Part shown: piece after piece, positions 24,901 through 36,000 of the stretch
Layout: each line of letters opens with the position of its first letter
Position numbering within the stretch: the first letter of the stretch is position 1
NCBI GenBank assembly: GCA_949987565.1
Contig: OX465107.1
Span: 19,138,607-19,202,606 of the forward strand
Direction: 5' to 3'
DNA length: 64,000 bases
From: Luidia sarsii
Lineage: Eukaryota > Echinodermata > Asteroidea > Paxillosida > Luidiidae
Notes under the pieces: model-generated
The model's input: only the letters and a program-made list of their open reading frames with translations
Told to the model about the DNA's origin: nothing
Databases searched by the model: none
Program-made: the position numbers and the translations under genes

Positions 24901-25767
24901 TTTAGAACCTCATTAAAATCCATTTTGTATCGAGGTGTTGTAATCGGTTTGTTTGTCAGTCAGCCACCCTCGACCTATCACCATAAAATGAAGAAAAAAA
25001 AATCATTCATGAATCCAGGGACTTGAAGTTTGGTAAAAACTGTAGTGTGTTTGCCCTTCCTAGTATTAACCCACGGTATTGACTATTGATGTCCTAACAG
25101 GGCGAGACTGAAGGTCCGGTGACTAAGAGTATTCGTATCACTGCTGCCCTTGTCCTGAAGAACCTGGCCACACACTCAGCAGATGCTAGAAGGTAGGGAG
25201 CACTATACTTTACCCTCAGACAGTGATCTATTGCTAGGCTGCGAGCCTGTGAATCTAGAGTGGCTGAAAATATGCTGGTTTTATTGATTAAGAATGTGTG
25301 GTGTGTCTCAGTGTATCTGATGAAATCAACAGAGCACTGCAGTTTTTAAAGAAAATTGGAACTTCAAACAAAGGAGAGGTAGACACTGAATTTCTCAGTG
25401 TCTTCAAAATTTTAAATTCAAAATTGTAGTTAGTGGCCTAACATTTCGATCCTAGAAGGACCATCATCAGAGGCTTGCCTGAATATGATACCTGAAGTAT
25501 AATTAGAATGCTCTATGCTTGCATGTGACAAGTTTTTTATTCTTTAGTTTACTGTTTTAAGGTTATTATGCTTTTATTGATGCTTAGTTAACTTTTTTTC
25601 TTTTTTTTTCTTTGAACTTGTGTAGTACGCTTCATAAACACGAGATCAATCTTGCCAGACTGGCTATCAGTAGTGCTGAAGCCTCCACCACCTTAGCCAA
25701 ATGCGTGGGGGAACTCAACGATGAGAGGCACCAAGATTGCGACTCCGACGACGACTCGGACTCTTGA
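3252..25767 (+). CDS. ARID2: ARID2 (BAF200), PBAF chromatin-remodelling subunit; 5' end missing
   Basis: ARID2 is the DNA-binding subunit that defines the PBAF form of SWI/SNF and acts in the nucleus. Sixteen exons are visible: 3252-3349, 10644-10783, 11291-11509, 12887-13024, 13438-13520, 14148-14306, 14837-14933, 15353-15562, 16010-16207, 16925-17018, 17839-17973, 18466-22794, 23383-23521, 24107-24301, 25101-25192 and 25626-25767 (stop TGA). They sum to 6468 nt, or 2155 residues, against about 1835 for human ARID2; roughly 70 N-terminal residues should lie upstream. Domain order matches the family: ARID C-terminal half (about residues 1-40), armadillo-like region (about 80-450), RFX winged helix (about 475-555), Q/S-rich linker, two C2H2 fingers (about 1957-2020) and a conserved C-terminal helix region. 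All junctions keep phase and nearly all use GT/AG with GTAAGT- or GTGAGT-like donors. The extra length is mostly in exon 12. The identity rests on remembered family sequence; no database search was done. Confidence 0.95.
5499..5738. mobile_element. MITE-like element with 28-bp terminal inverted repeats
   Basis: The left end (5499-5526) and right end (5711-5738) are reverse complements over 28 bases with one mismatch. Both terminate in TATATTCACC read inward. The 184-bp interior has no coding potential. The size, the inverted ends and the TA at each end fit a non-autonomous DNA transposon, but I did not find a second copy in this window. Confidence 0.7.
10395..10540 (-). repeat. Two adjacent copies of the dispersed stem-GAAA motif
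   Basis: Two degenerate copies lie head to tail on the minus strand. Each has the layout TTGAGAAAGG, then GGTCCTGCTAGGATC-like stem-loop, then a GAAA-like tetrad and CGTCAGG, followed by an AT-rich tail. It is one of about a dozen copies in the window (see Findings). Confidence 0.55.
11291..16207 (+). CDS. ARID2: ARID2 armadillo-like repeat region (seven exons)
   Basis: Exons 11291-11509, 12887-13024, 13438-13520, 14148-14306, 14837-14933, 15353-15562 and 16010-16207 encode the conserved helical region between the ARID and RFX domains. Hallmarks are [48 protein letters not shown] (which spans a splice junction), [19 protein letters not shown] and [20 protein letters not shown]. These read as Leu-rich alpha-helical repeats and align one-for-one with human ARID2. 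The last exon finishes in a Pro-rich linker. The function is inferred to be protein-protein contact within PBAF. Confidence 0.92.
12577..12850 (+). repeat. Purine-rich (GA/G) tract in an ARID2 intron
   Basis: About 270 bp of almost pure A/G on the plus strand, including a run of about 14 G, ends about 40 bp upstream of the exon at 12887. On the minus strand it reads as a low-complexity Ser/Pro/Leu open frame, which is an artefact. G runs and mirror-type purine repeats give it triplex or G-quadruplex potential in the non-template strand. Confidence 0.85.
14517..14622 (-). mobile_element. tRNA-derived SINE fragment
   Basis: The reverse complement reads from the CAAAGATTAGTTGACTATTT core through GGCTGGATAGCTCAG (A-box-like) to GCAAAACCAGAGGTC. 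It matches the SINE family seen near 57305, 58060, 58595, 60195 and 63115. The B box and tail are missing. It lies in an ARID2 intron. Confidence 0.75.
16612..16682 (+). repeat. Dispersed stem-GAAA motif, good copy
   Basis: The copy contains TTGAGAAAGG, the stem GGTCCT-GCT-AGGATC and then GAAACGTCAG. The six-base stem pairs with one G-U wobble. It is followed by an unexplained GC-richer stretch to about 16830 with repeated GGCC(A/G)-type words. Confidence 0.6.
16925..18560 (+). CDS. ARID2: ARID2 RFX-type winged-helix domain (three exons)
   Basis: Exons 16925-17018 and 17839-17973 and the first about 90 nt of the exon at 18466 together encode the RFX-like DNA-binding domain. Key segments are [41 protein letters not shown] and [12 protein letters not shown]. 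The split Trp codon (TG|G) and split Lys codon (AA|G) confirm both junctions. Human ARID2 has the same placement between its armadillo-like region and its Gln-rich linker. DNA or nucleosome binding is the expected role. Confidence 0.92.
18466..22794 (+). CDS. ARID2: ARID2 giant exon: Q/S-rich linker to first zinc finger
   Basis: One uninterrupted 4329-nt exon encodes about 1443 residues. After the RFX end it is dominated by Gln-rich stretches: a CAG/CAA tract at about 18952-19010, with others near 19860-19950, 20490-20650 and 20697-20730. A Ser tract lies at about 19370-19410. A conserved patch [14 protein letters not shown] near 20870 resembles the SSLIKQLLLP patch of human ARID2. Basic Ser/Lys blocks (about 21290-21370 and 22540-22700) look like nuclear localisation or phospho-regions. 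The exon ends at [10 protein letters not shown], the first half of zinc finger 1. Vertebrate ARID2 also has one very large exon here. Confidence 0.94.
18952..19010 (+). repeat. ARID2: CAG/CAA polyglutamine tract in ARID2
   Basis: Mixed CAG and CAA codons encode about 13 consecutive Gln residues followed by another Gln-rich run. The CAA interruptions should limit repeat-length instability. Confidence 0.9.
22765..24301 (+). CDS. ARID2: ARID2 paired C2H2 zinc fingers
   Basis: Two fingers span the end of the giant exon, exon 23383-23521 and the start of exon 24107-24301. Finger 1 is C-x4-C-x12-H-x4-H (CEWTGCKK...HTSTTH) and finger 2 is C-x4-C-x12-H-x4-H (CEWVGCDN...HVLEKH). This spacing is identical to human ARID2. 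The third exon goes on into an Ala/Thr-rich linker and [18 protein letters not shown]. Confidence 0.92.
22981..23300 (+). mobile_element. tRNA-derived SINE split by a nested insertion
   Basis: The left part (about 22981-23058) carries the GGCAAAGACTAATTGACTAT core and GGATAGCTCAGATG. The right part resumes at about 23193 with TCAGATGGAAGAGCGCCAG, then the B-box region and the AGTTTTCTTTGCC tail. The seven bases TCAGATG occur on both sides of the interruption, as expected for a target-site duplication. It lies about 80 bp upstream of an ARID2 zinc-finger exon. Confidence 0.75.
23102..23192. repeat. Perfect hairpin, 41-bp arms and 9-nt loop
   Basis: Bases 23102-23142 and 23152-23192 are exact reverse complements around a 9-base loop (23143-23151). 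With the preceding about 43 bp it makes up the segment inserted into the SINE. Perfect arms suggest a recent origin or gene-conversion-like repair. Confidence 0.92.
25101..25767 (+). CDS. ARID2: ARID2 C-terminal exons
   Basis: Exons 25101-25192 and 25626-25767 encode [20 protein letters not shown], then [16 protein letters not shown] and [11 protein letters not shown], followed by a short acidic end and TGA. The block matches the conserved human C-terminus (EGPITKHIRLTAALILKN... STLAKCLYELN). The intron between them contains a copy of the dispersed stem-GAAA motif that keeps a CTGATGA box (25427-25478, minus strand). Confidence 0.93.
25427..25478 (-). ncRNA. Hammerhead-like core (degenerate, candidate)
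   Basis: On the minus strand the order is CTGATGA, then a stem GGTCCT-TCT-AGGATC, then GAAA, which is the order of a hammerhead ribozyme core. A following GTTAG/CTAAC pair could form stem III. Stem I is not convincing, so activity is doubtful. It is the only copy of the dispersed family here that keeps the CTGATGA box. Confidence 0.3.
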
Positions 25768-28700
25768 CCACCGGTCAACCCCCCGAGATGACCAGGGGTG
25801 CTGCTGCATTAACTACTGTACACTGTAAAATAGACACTGTGTCATTGTCTTGTGGAATCCAGAGGAGGGTCTTCCCTGGAGGGAGACAATGCTGGCCTGA
25901 GTTCTTAGACGACTCTTGATATTTTACCAAAGATGGACCCATGTGGCTGCCTACTCTGAGATTCTCCTCTCCCAAAATCCAAGCCAGCCTCAGAATGGTT
26001 TCAATGGACCACGTCTCATCGCTGGCCTTTAAAGGTAAACAAAAAAATGCAGAGGCTTGAGTCCTGTAAGATCCCCCGCATCCATGGCGCAAGACTCCAG
26101 ACCCTGGTGATAGCGTCTGACGGGTGTAGATTGGGGATTGGTAAGGATTGGTGACTTGAGACAAGACGCATTGGAATATTCTTGGCCGATGCTCCTCATC
26201 ATGAAGAAGTCTTAAGACACACAAGCTGTGAACCAGTGTGATCACCAGCTACTAAGAAATCAATGAGTCCTTAATTGGGACCAGCTTGTGGTTTTCATAC
26301 CCAAGCCTCCCTTCACTATCTTGGCCCCCCGATCATGGTCTGACTTCTGAGACCAGCGCTGAAATGGCAGCGGTTCGGTTCTCAGTTCCTCCTTGCAAGT
26401 TTGCTTTGTCCTTGGATAATCAAAGGCAGGAGAATCACTGTTATAAAGATGTCAACTGCACGGATGAGATAAGGTATGAGTATGTGTTTTGGTTCTGACT
26501 AGGTGTCCTGTACCATGTCTGGACTGTTCATAAGAGGCTGGCTCTCCCTCGTCAGACAAAGTAAGTTCTTACTTTGGAGACGGGGCACCTCAGCACCTTC
26601 AATCTTTTATTTATTTATTAAAATCATCTTCAATGCACATACATCTGTTTGCACTTTGAGTTTAAATAGTATGATTTGTTTTTGATGAGTTTTTTTTTTG
26701 GTTGTTTTGTTGTCATTTGTGTTTTCTTTCTGTAAATTACTGGAATAATGCAAAACAAAAAGACCACAGTTTGAGAAAAGTCTTGACTTTTAAAGAGAAG
26801 CCTTGGTTGTTTGTTTCAATCTGGACTCCTATGCAAAGGTTTCTGTCAAAGTGGTGGAGTATTTATTTCATTTGTTATTTTGTATTGTTTTAATTAATGT
26901 GAAATTATCAATGCGATTGCATCCACACCTCTTTGAACTTTGCTTCATAAAAAAAGAGTGACATCATGGGAGTTGGTAAATCCAATTGTGAAATGCCTTA
27001 GAATCTGACAATTTAGGTTAGTGCATCTTAGAATCCCAACCCGGGTTATCAAGACTGCTGGGAATTTCCTTTTAAGTACTAGAAGGTACATCATCAGTTC
27101 TATGCATTTTGGTCGGGTCCATAGCTCACTATGAATATTGATAGAGCACTATGGTTGGTTCATACTGTCTGCAGCTCAATTGGCATTAATTGCGGTTATT
27201 TAATCTCCTTGCATTCCTCCTTGACAGAGGCTTATAGCCCTCCAGGTAGCAATCCTCCTATCTTTTCTCAGTGAATGTGGCATCACTTGGGATCAGAATC
27301 TTCGCCACAGGCACACTGAGTCATAGGCGTCACCATACCAAGCCAGTAGACATTCACTGGTTACCTTTTCATTTTCTGCCACAGAAAAGTTTGAGCAAGA
27401 ATCTCACCTTTTACACACTTCATCAAGTGCATGGATCATGATGACCCATGTGCTTGAAGCGTAGCGTATACTCTAATAAAATGCAGTGAGCTAACAGTGA
27501 AGGCGTCACTTGGGGGGGAGGTTTCTGGAAGTAATCGTTTCTGATTCAACTCTGCCAAAATCTCTCTTCATCTTTTCCACCACCCCATGTCCACCACCCT
27601 AATGTGGCCTTGTACGGACCAAATGCCCCTGGGCTGTCCACGATAGCAACCAAACAGAAAGGGGACATCCTACCTAAAATGTGTTTGTAAATAAGATGCT
27701 TTTGTACCTGTCTTGTGTATACTTGTACTATAAGAATGGAAGAGATTATTTTTAATTGAACTTCTGACTTAAAGCAAAACAAGAAAAAATGATTCAGAAG
27801 TGACAATTTCCTCACTGTAACCAGCTAAAAGGCAAAGATTAGAATTTTAAAAAAGTAGCGTCCACAATGAACTCCCTTTTAATTTTTCAGTTGGAGAATC
27901 GTCCCATCCCAGCCTTTTCGGTCTATAATTGTTCATCTCATTTCGTATTTGTGCAACTCCGATTAGTGCTTCCCACACAACATCAGCAGGTAGCATTCCT
28001 GATGCGGTCAGGAGCTGGCCTCGATATTTTGTTTATTTGGATGTTAAGCACTCTCTATTTGACCACCCTTCACAGCAAAACACATTGAAAACTCATTGGT
28101 CCTACACTTTCACCCTTTGTTTTTATAGTGTCTGACAAACCATCTCCTTCCCTTCATATGTTTGTGTTTTGTTAGGGGATGAATCCATGCGTTTTCGTTG
28201 CCTTCGGTAAGGAATCGCATATCTGGATTGGTATCAACTTTTTTTTCTTGTTGCTATCCACTCATTGATTTCTGGTATTCAAAGCTCCAAAGCTAGCCGA
28301 TCAAGGCAAGCCTCACTAAAATACTACTGCAGTCAATTCCCACTCCGTCAGAAATTGGCTGGATATTGAAGACGTTTGCCCACAGTACTCTGTGATTAAA
28401 ATCGCATAGAAGAGGAAAAATCTCAGGATTGTTATAACATCATTTTATATAGTGTATAGTTAAATTATTGTTAGCGTGTATATGTACATGTATATGTCAT
28501 TATGTGTGGGGCTATTGGTTTGCCTGCTCTTTTTTTTTTCAATTCAAAATCTTGGACGTCGTAAGGGATGACCTTAGACTATGCATAGAAATATTCAAAC
28601 AGGAAACAAGCTATAGGGGTGGAGTGATCCTTCACACATAGCGCCAGATGTAGCTGTTGCTGGCCCAAGCTTAGAAGGGTCCATCTCGAAATTGACTTTG

Positions 28701-29931
28701 TTTCCGCCAAGAACATTTTGGGTGCCTTTTTACATGGTGTGATATTTGTTTTCACCAAGACACATTTGTTATCCTAAGAGGGAGGCAACAATATCCCCAA
28801 CCCTTTTTAAAATGTAATTTGCCGGCATTATTCACGTTCTTTCATAATGTTTTCTCTGCCAGAGAATGAAGTCTTTTTTATAGGCAAAAACAAAACAAAC
28901 CGTGTTTGGTTGTTGCATTTCTACGTTAGTTGTCCCAACAAGTGATACGTTTTTTTATAAGCTTGTATCGTTGAGAGACTTAGATAAACATGTACATTGT
29001 ACATGAACAAAATTAACTTGTCTATTCACTTTCTTTGCGAACAACATGTTTTGCCTCCAAAAGTTTGGGAAATCAAATTATTTCCGAGGAAAGACTCATT
29101 TGAAGTCGAGTGGATTTCTTGCTGCTGCAAATCCCTCACATGTACGCTGGTTAATTTTTAAATTATTGACAACCAGAACCGGCGTCACTTTTCTATTTTT
29201 GTGTAGACTACTTCACGTACATTATCAGCTGGAGAGAGTAATGCAGATTTATATGACAATTATTGTTAATTACAGAATAAGAATTCTTTTGTTAGCTCAG
29301 TGTGTAGTATCTTCCCTTTTTTTCTGTTGCGTGAAAAAGAAGATAATAATTAATAATATTATTATTGAAAGTTATATTGAGAGAAATGATGGAATTGTGC
29401 ACATTTTTCTTTTCTTAAATAAACAATTATCTGCTTGGTTTACAAAGGTAAAAGAGCCATTGCAAATGTCGCTTGATTTTTTTCTTCAAAATGTCTCAAA
29501 ACATTACATGTACATTTGAAATTGACGATTGAAATGGGTTTTGGATAATTAGTGAGCAAACCTACCCTCCTTAGTTACTTGACTATGGAAGGCCGTTGCT
29601 TACTGACGGACATGATTACATAATTATATTAACCAATTGTTTCGTGTGAATAATGTTGTCTATAATTGGCAAGCTAGGTGTCAATCTTTGACTATTTATT
29701 ATGCACGAGCCGCTTACCTACAGTAGCCATAACTCATGGCAGTCTCGTGAGTCTTGCGCGCGCGCATACCGAAAGCACGCGAACGCGTGACGCAGGCATT
29801 TTTTTTTCGAAATGACGCGCATGTTCATAGTAAACTCTTGTCGTATGCGTGCCTGTTCATTTACACATGAAGAAACTCCTCTACCTAATTCTAATTTGTC
29901 GTAATCTTTACTCATTCGCAAAAGAACCACA
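25768..29931. other. ARID2 3' UTR and intergenic region
   Basis: No further conserved coding exon is seen. Possible polyadenylation signals AATAAA occur at 27475-27480 and 29418-29423, so the 3' UTR could be about 1.7 to 3.7 kb long (human ARID2 also has a multi-kb 3' UTR). The sequence is AT-rich with no tRNA or rRNA signature. The 157-codon open frame at 29046-29519 has poor codon quality and is not called. Confidence 0.5.
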
Positions 29932-30097
29932 ATGACTCCAATGCGTGCCATGGTGCTTAGAAAGGTTTGGACGTTCTTGTCGGTTGTTTTGGCTGTACAA
30001 TTCGCCGAGAGTAAATGGAACGGTGATAGAGATTCCTCATCCAACATGGCGGAGTATGGATGGCACTGCTATGTAGACGAGACAGCACCCGACATAA
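29932..30097 (+). CDS. Membrane-protein gene, first coding exon with signal peptide
   Basis: The first Met opens a short basic n-region followed by [13 protein letters not shown], a typical hydrophobic h-region, and AES as a plausible cleavage site. In-frame Met codons also occur at residues 4 and 7, so the exact start is uncertain by a few codons. The exon ends at donor GTAAGT in phase 1. Confidence 0.75.
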
Positions 30098-33000
30098 GTA
30101 AGTCAAATATTCGTCGTCACGTTCTAACTTCTAACAATGGAGGAGACGTATTTATATGTATGGGATTCCAACCAAGGCTACCCTAAGCTATTTTATGCCA
30201 GCTTAGTTCTTGCAGTAGGACTCTTATGAGTCTTACTTAGCCCATGCAGGTATAACTTATTAATAATTATAATGACTAAATTAGGCCTACTACTTACTAG
30301 TACTACTAGACTGGTACTACATACCAGTCTAGTAAGTAGTAGTAGTAGTAGTAGAAGTACTAGTAGTACTACTAAGTACTAGTATTACTATTACTTGTAC
30401 TAGTACTAGTAGGCCTATGCTAGCATGACGAAGTCAAAGTTGCTCAGTTTGGACTCGGTCTTTGAGTTGTAGTACAATTGTAGTTAATTGTATGCACACT
30501 GCATGCAGTGCGATGAAGACGCAATTTAAACTTTACTAAGGAATTTGGTCTATAGCTATAGATTAGGCATACCCCGAAGTTTTTATTTCAATTTGGTAGG
30601 AATTATTTGCGATTGGCTGAAATAAGCCATCTTTGGGGTATAGGGTTGGTGGATAAGCACATTTCTGCAGACATTTTCAGGCCCCTAGGCCTACTTGGGA
30701 TCGGCATATATAGTTATGAAGAAATGAACCTAATATTGGGTTAAGACCTTACCGGTACCTATACGAGGTCATCATATAATGTGCGCCTACGGTTGATGGC
30801 CTCGAAAATTTGAAGCCAAATTGGAGTTAGTCTCTCAGATCCTATCTCTCTCAGTGCCAATGCAGTTTTGCCGTTTGGTTTTACTGAAACGGGTTTTTGC
30901 CGTCTTCCCCGTCCAGATGTGGGCCTACTCACCGACCTTTCGCCTTGCGTGAAAGTCCTCAGTCCTGCGGATGGATATGGCTACATATCGTCCGGTGATG
31001 ACCACTACCGTTTGGAGATAGATGTTGCTCCGCGAGGAAACATAGACACTACTGCGCCGATTGAGATTGAATGGTTCCGAGTCGAAAGAGAAAATGGAGA
31101 AAGTCAGGAAGCCAGTATGCAAGAATGCCAGTGAGTTATTCATATTACTTTTGATCAGTTTGGATAAAGTAAAATGATAAATTTGGCCTATTGCGCACAT
31201 TTCCAAATATTTTTGTATCTTTTGCAACCGTTTCAGCAATCAACTGGTTTGCGAGGCCAAATTGTACCCGACGGATCAGCGTCAGACGTTATTTGCCTTC
31301 CACGTGACTGTCAGATACCATGGACGAGACGAGACTGCTTCGCATGACATCTTCCTGGAAAACTCAAGTCGCGAACAAGGTGCAAATCATATCCTATGTC
31401 ATGCCATCCCATCCTTTCCCATTCCATCCCACCCCATCCCATCCCATCCAATCCCATCCCATCCCATCCTATCCCATCCCATCCCATCCCATCCCATCCC
31501 GACCCATCCTATCCCATCCTATCCCATCCTATCCCATCCCATCTCATCCTATCCCATCCCACCCCATCCCATCATATCCCATTCCATCCCATCCCATCCC
31601 GTCATATCCCATCCTATCGCATCCCATCCCATTGCATGATCCCATCCTATCGCATCGCATCCCATCCCATCCTATCCCCTCCCATCCCACCCCATCCTAT
31701 CCCATCCCATCATATCCCATCCCATCCTATCCCACCATATCCCATCCCATCCTATCCATATCATCCTATTCTATCCCACCCCATCCCATCCTATCCATAT
31801 CATCCTATTCTATCCCACCCCATCCCATCCTGTTCCATCCCATCCTACCCCTTGCCTATCCGTATGCCACTGTGGTTGATTAAGAGTGCACGAAAAGACC
31901 ATTCACTCATTCTATCAAATCTGTCCAGTGCCATGTTCACGATTCATGAAAATGTTCATACCACAATGTCATGCACTTGCTATATTATTATACGATCCTT
32001 ATTCATTGACACATTGCTCCATCCAGACTACGTTGCCAACGCAGCTGCTGATTCGGAGGCTGTCAGGACCCTTGCTCCAGTCCCAATGACAAATCGAGTG
32101 CCAATGGAACCGATAGCAGACATAGACCTCGAAGACTTCCTAGGAGGATTACCCCCAGCGAGGAGAAACTCAGGCTCGTTATCTGACGACCAAAACACGA
32201 GAGCTCTTCCACGCCTCGACAGAAAATACGGCGCCTCTGTGGGTGACCAGCGCTCCTACGGTGAAGACATACGGCTGGTCGATGAAACGCAGAACCGGTT
32301 CGACGATCAAGTCAGCGACATCGAATCGAGGGCTACGGCTTCTGATCCCTTCGACGAAGAGCTTGATTTGCGAAGGCAAGCACGTCCTGGGCATTTACAT
32401 GCTAGAAGGAAAACCATTCGTGGACGTGGCAAGGCCAGATTCGAGCCCGGCTCAGACACGGAGAAAGACGGTCCAGACCTCAACCGTTTATCGAACGAGG
32501 AATATTCTCTACCGCACCGTCGACGGAAAACTGGCGGCCACGAGGCCGCTGCCCTTCCGGATTCTAGGCAGCTCAACCCTCACCAAGCTGGACTTAGCGA
32601 CGGCGTACCCGATGGTCGTGACAGTGACGTGGATCGAGGCACTCTGAAACTGCTGGACTCGATCGAGTCTTTCAGCGAGAAGCTCAACCAGGCAATGGCA
32701 ACGCCCGAGACAGCGGCAGCCGTCCAAGACGTGCACGAATTGTCCCAAGGCCTGGATAGCATGAAATCCAACATCACCAAGATTCTGAACATCCTGTCGA
32801 GTGAAAAGAAGCAAAAACTCGCCACGCCCCAGAGCAAGAAGGCTGCGGGAGATGGCGGTAAGCCCGTGGGGATCACCATTCCAGAAACTGAGGATTCCGA
32901 GAGAGCGGATTCCGTGGCTGAAGCGGGAAGCTCAAATGCGACTGTGCTGAGCCAACTCGGTGAGATGGCGCACGGCCTCCTTCACCAGAGCTGCAGACAT

Positions 33001-36000
33001 CTGGCCAAAAGTTACCGCCATCTCAAGGACCTCTCAGAACCGCAGAAAGTGCGCTTAGAGGAGACCCTGAAGGCTGCTGGGAGAGAATCCCCCGACGATG
33101 GGAGCAGCGACCTCAACGACAAAGACGTTATCTCTCCCGACAATGACGAAGACCAGGATGCCGACTATCCCGACGCTGGGTCGCTCGTGAAGGCAAGTCA
33201 GAGGCGCCTCGCTGGCTACCAGGATGATGATGATGAAGAGGAGGTGGCCGATGACTTCCTCAGAATGTGGAAGGCAGTCGGGTTGAAAAAGAGCAAAAAC
33301 AAAGGGTCTCCTTCACGACACCGGGACATCGAGGTCTCTTCTGGCGAGAAAGACAAGCAACCAGCAACAGACCCAAGTCTGGATGATTTCGAAACGGCAG
33401 AGCGATTCTATCCCAAACGTAAGTCTAAAACAGGAGTTTCGTCAACGACTCAGTCTTTTGATCAGATGGATGTGAGAGAAGACACTGCTCAGGCAACTCC
33501 AACTTTGACAAAAGGATCGAAAAATCCTCAAAAATCAAACGTGAAGGAGAGAAATGAACCCCATGGAACTGGTGAAAGGGCTAACGTGAGGACCAAGGTG
33601 ATGATGATAATGACGCCAGAGCCAGGGGTGTATCTGAGGAAGGATCTGGTCGTCATTCAACCTACTTCATCCACAGACGAGAATCAGCATACCCCCTCAC
33701 CTTCTCCCCTTTCTCTTTCGACCGCTGGCAGAGACAGTGTTCAAACCGCGATCATGACCATCCTAACCCCCGAGCCGGGGATTCTTTCCAGACAAGACAT
33801 CGTGGTTCTCCATCCTTCCACGAAGCCGCCCGACACACAAACTGCTTCCTCGGATCTCAAAACTCCCCAGAATGTTTTTGAATCGACCACTCCATCAGAA
33901 GGACAGCATGTCACCAAAAGGGTTGATTTCAGTGACGCTGATTCGCTTCTTCTCGGCAGCATCGAAGGTCCAACCAGATCGGGGCAGGAACCAACACTGA
34001 CCGGATCCGACAATGAAGTGGCGTTGGTAGACCCACTATCGGATGGGTCACCCGTCTTGTATCTGGAGCCATTTCCTCAGCCTAAGAATCAGCCGGCAAC
34101 ACCCCGTCCCCCACCGGCAATCATGCCTGTAATTGTCGGGACACTAGAGACTGGAAAGGAACTGGATGAATATCCTCAAGGCGCCGACCAACTTGGCGCA
34201 GAGGAGCGGGGAACCTTCCCACGACCTTCAATCGCCACCCGTCCCATTCAGCCTCAGTTTGCGCAGGACTACAGCGAATTGTTTCCCACAGAACCACCTC
34301 AGAATGCCGAACCAGTGGCACAAGAAGATCCCCAGTTTCTTCCCTCTGAGTTCCAAGATGACCAGCTTGCTCTAGGTGGTATGGACCCCTATCTACCACC
34401 GGTGAACTATTACCGGTACGCTCAGACCCAACGGCCGCATGTCGAATTCCAGACCGAATACGACGACACCAATGTGTTTGATCTTAGAATCGATAGCGGT
34501 ACAACTAATCCAACACCGGTCATCGAATCTCAATCAGCAGATCAGGCAGATGATATAAAAGATCTGGTTGATTTTGCTCCCTCGGGGGTCACCGCGGCAT
34601 CACCTTTCCAGAATCCCTTCCTCTCTCAACTGACAACGGCAAACATATTTGACTCGTACATAGACCAGGTTGAACACCGTCTTGATCTCGAGCAGAATGC
34701 GATCCCGTCGATCGAAGCGTTACCAGAAGATGGCAACGAAAAGGCCATGGACGCAGAGGATTCCTTCCAGATATACGAGAATCCGTTCAACGAGGCGGGA
34801 CATGCTCCTTCCCATCCAACGCCCAAGAAGGCCGGAGAGAGAGTGAGACAGGGTGACAACAACCAACCCCACGTTGACGTTCACGTCAGTCACCAGGAAC
34901 AACCTCCCCTCGCCGATCCCGGAACCCGAGCCCTCGAGAAAAAAAACGCAGGCCGCAAACTCGTCAACGTCTCCATCACCGGCGAGATCGGGGAAGACAA
35001 CGTCAAGTTCCTGTCGGAGATTTTGGACTTTCTTCGGAGCGATCAATCCGCCGGGAAGTGGGCGAACCGCTGGCCGTTTATGCCCGAGAGTGGAGGCAAC
35101 AACCTGGTGATTATCAACCGCGAGGATCGAGGGATTCACCTCGGAGACCTTGAGTCGCCAAGCAGGCACAGGAACGCCTCTTCTTCTTCTTCTCCATCTT
35201 TTGGTCAGGGTCAGGCAAAAGGAAGATTTGGTCTTCTCCAAAAGCTCTCCAGTGATCGTCTTGGGCAAGTCCCCACGACGTCCCCGAGGAGGAAGAGGGT
35301 GAAGACGGCCATCGAAGATGAAGACGGAGACCGTGTGGATATATTATACAGAGAAGGGTCGGAGGAGTATGACGGGGATGACATCGATGGCATCGAGGAT
35401 CTTCGCAAAGACGCAATCACAAGAAACGGGGATGAAGGGCTAGACAAGATTGCCAAAGAGATTGGTTCGAGTGATGGAATTAGTGAAGACACGGCGACAA
35501 ATTATGACATTTACGAGGATGCTACTGGTGTAAGATCTGCAACCATGAAGCACGCTAAGAAGACGAGAGGCAGAACTCGGCGAAATTCTCGAGACGTTGA
35601 CGGCAGTGGAAGAGGAGAAGAAAGCAACGATTTGAAAACGGACGAACTGAAAGCAATCACCGGGACGAGATCAGAAAAACCCACCCTCAGGCTTGAGGAG
35701 AGGCTACGAAGTGGCCGTGGACACAGGGCAGAGAGAGCCGCGCAAGCCTGGTCTGACTGGGGTCTTTGGAGTCCGTGTTCCGTCAGCTGTGGCAAGGGCG
35801 CCATCATTCGTCAGAGAACCTGCCAGGTGACGGAGCTGGAGCTCAGAGAGGAGCTGTGCCCTGGCAGCGTTGAGGAGACGGCAGAGTGCGTGCTCGATGC
35901 CTGCTTAGAAGGTGAGACAGACGGATGGTTGTAACTGAGGCGGGATAGGGCTCCCTCAGCGTTTTGATGCTGAAGGTGTTGTGGGTTACAGGGTCGATAA

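Noticed and set aside
29046..29519. 157-codon plus-strand open frame downstream of ARID2
   Set aside because: AT-rich with no recognisable domain or splice partners, and it overlaps a likely 3' UTR polyadenylation signal. Probably chance.
31262..31883. Proteins made of [12 protein letters not shown] repeats
   Set aside because: All are translations of the (CCCAT)n satellite, which lacks stop codons; the region is an intron by phase and splice evidence.
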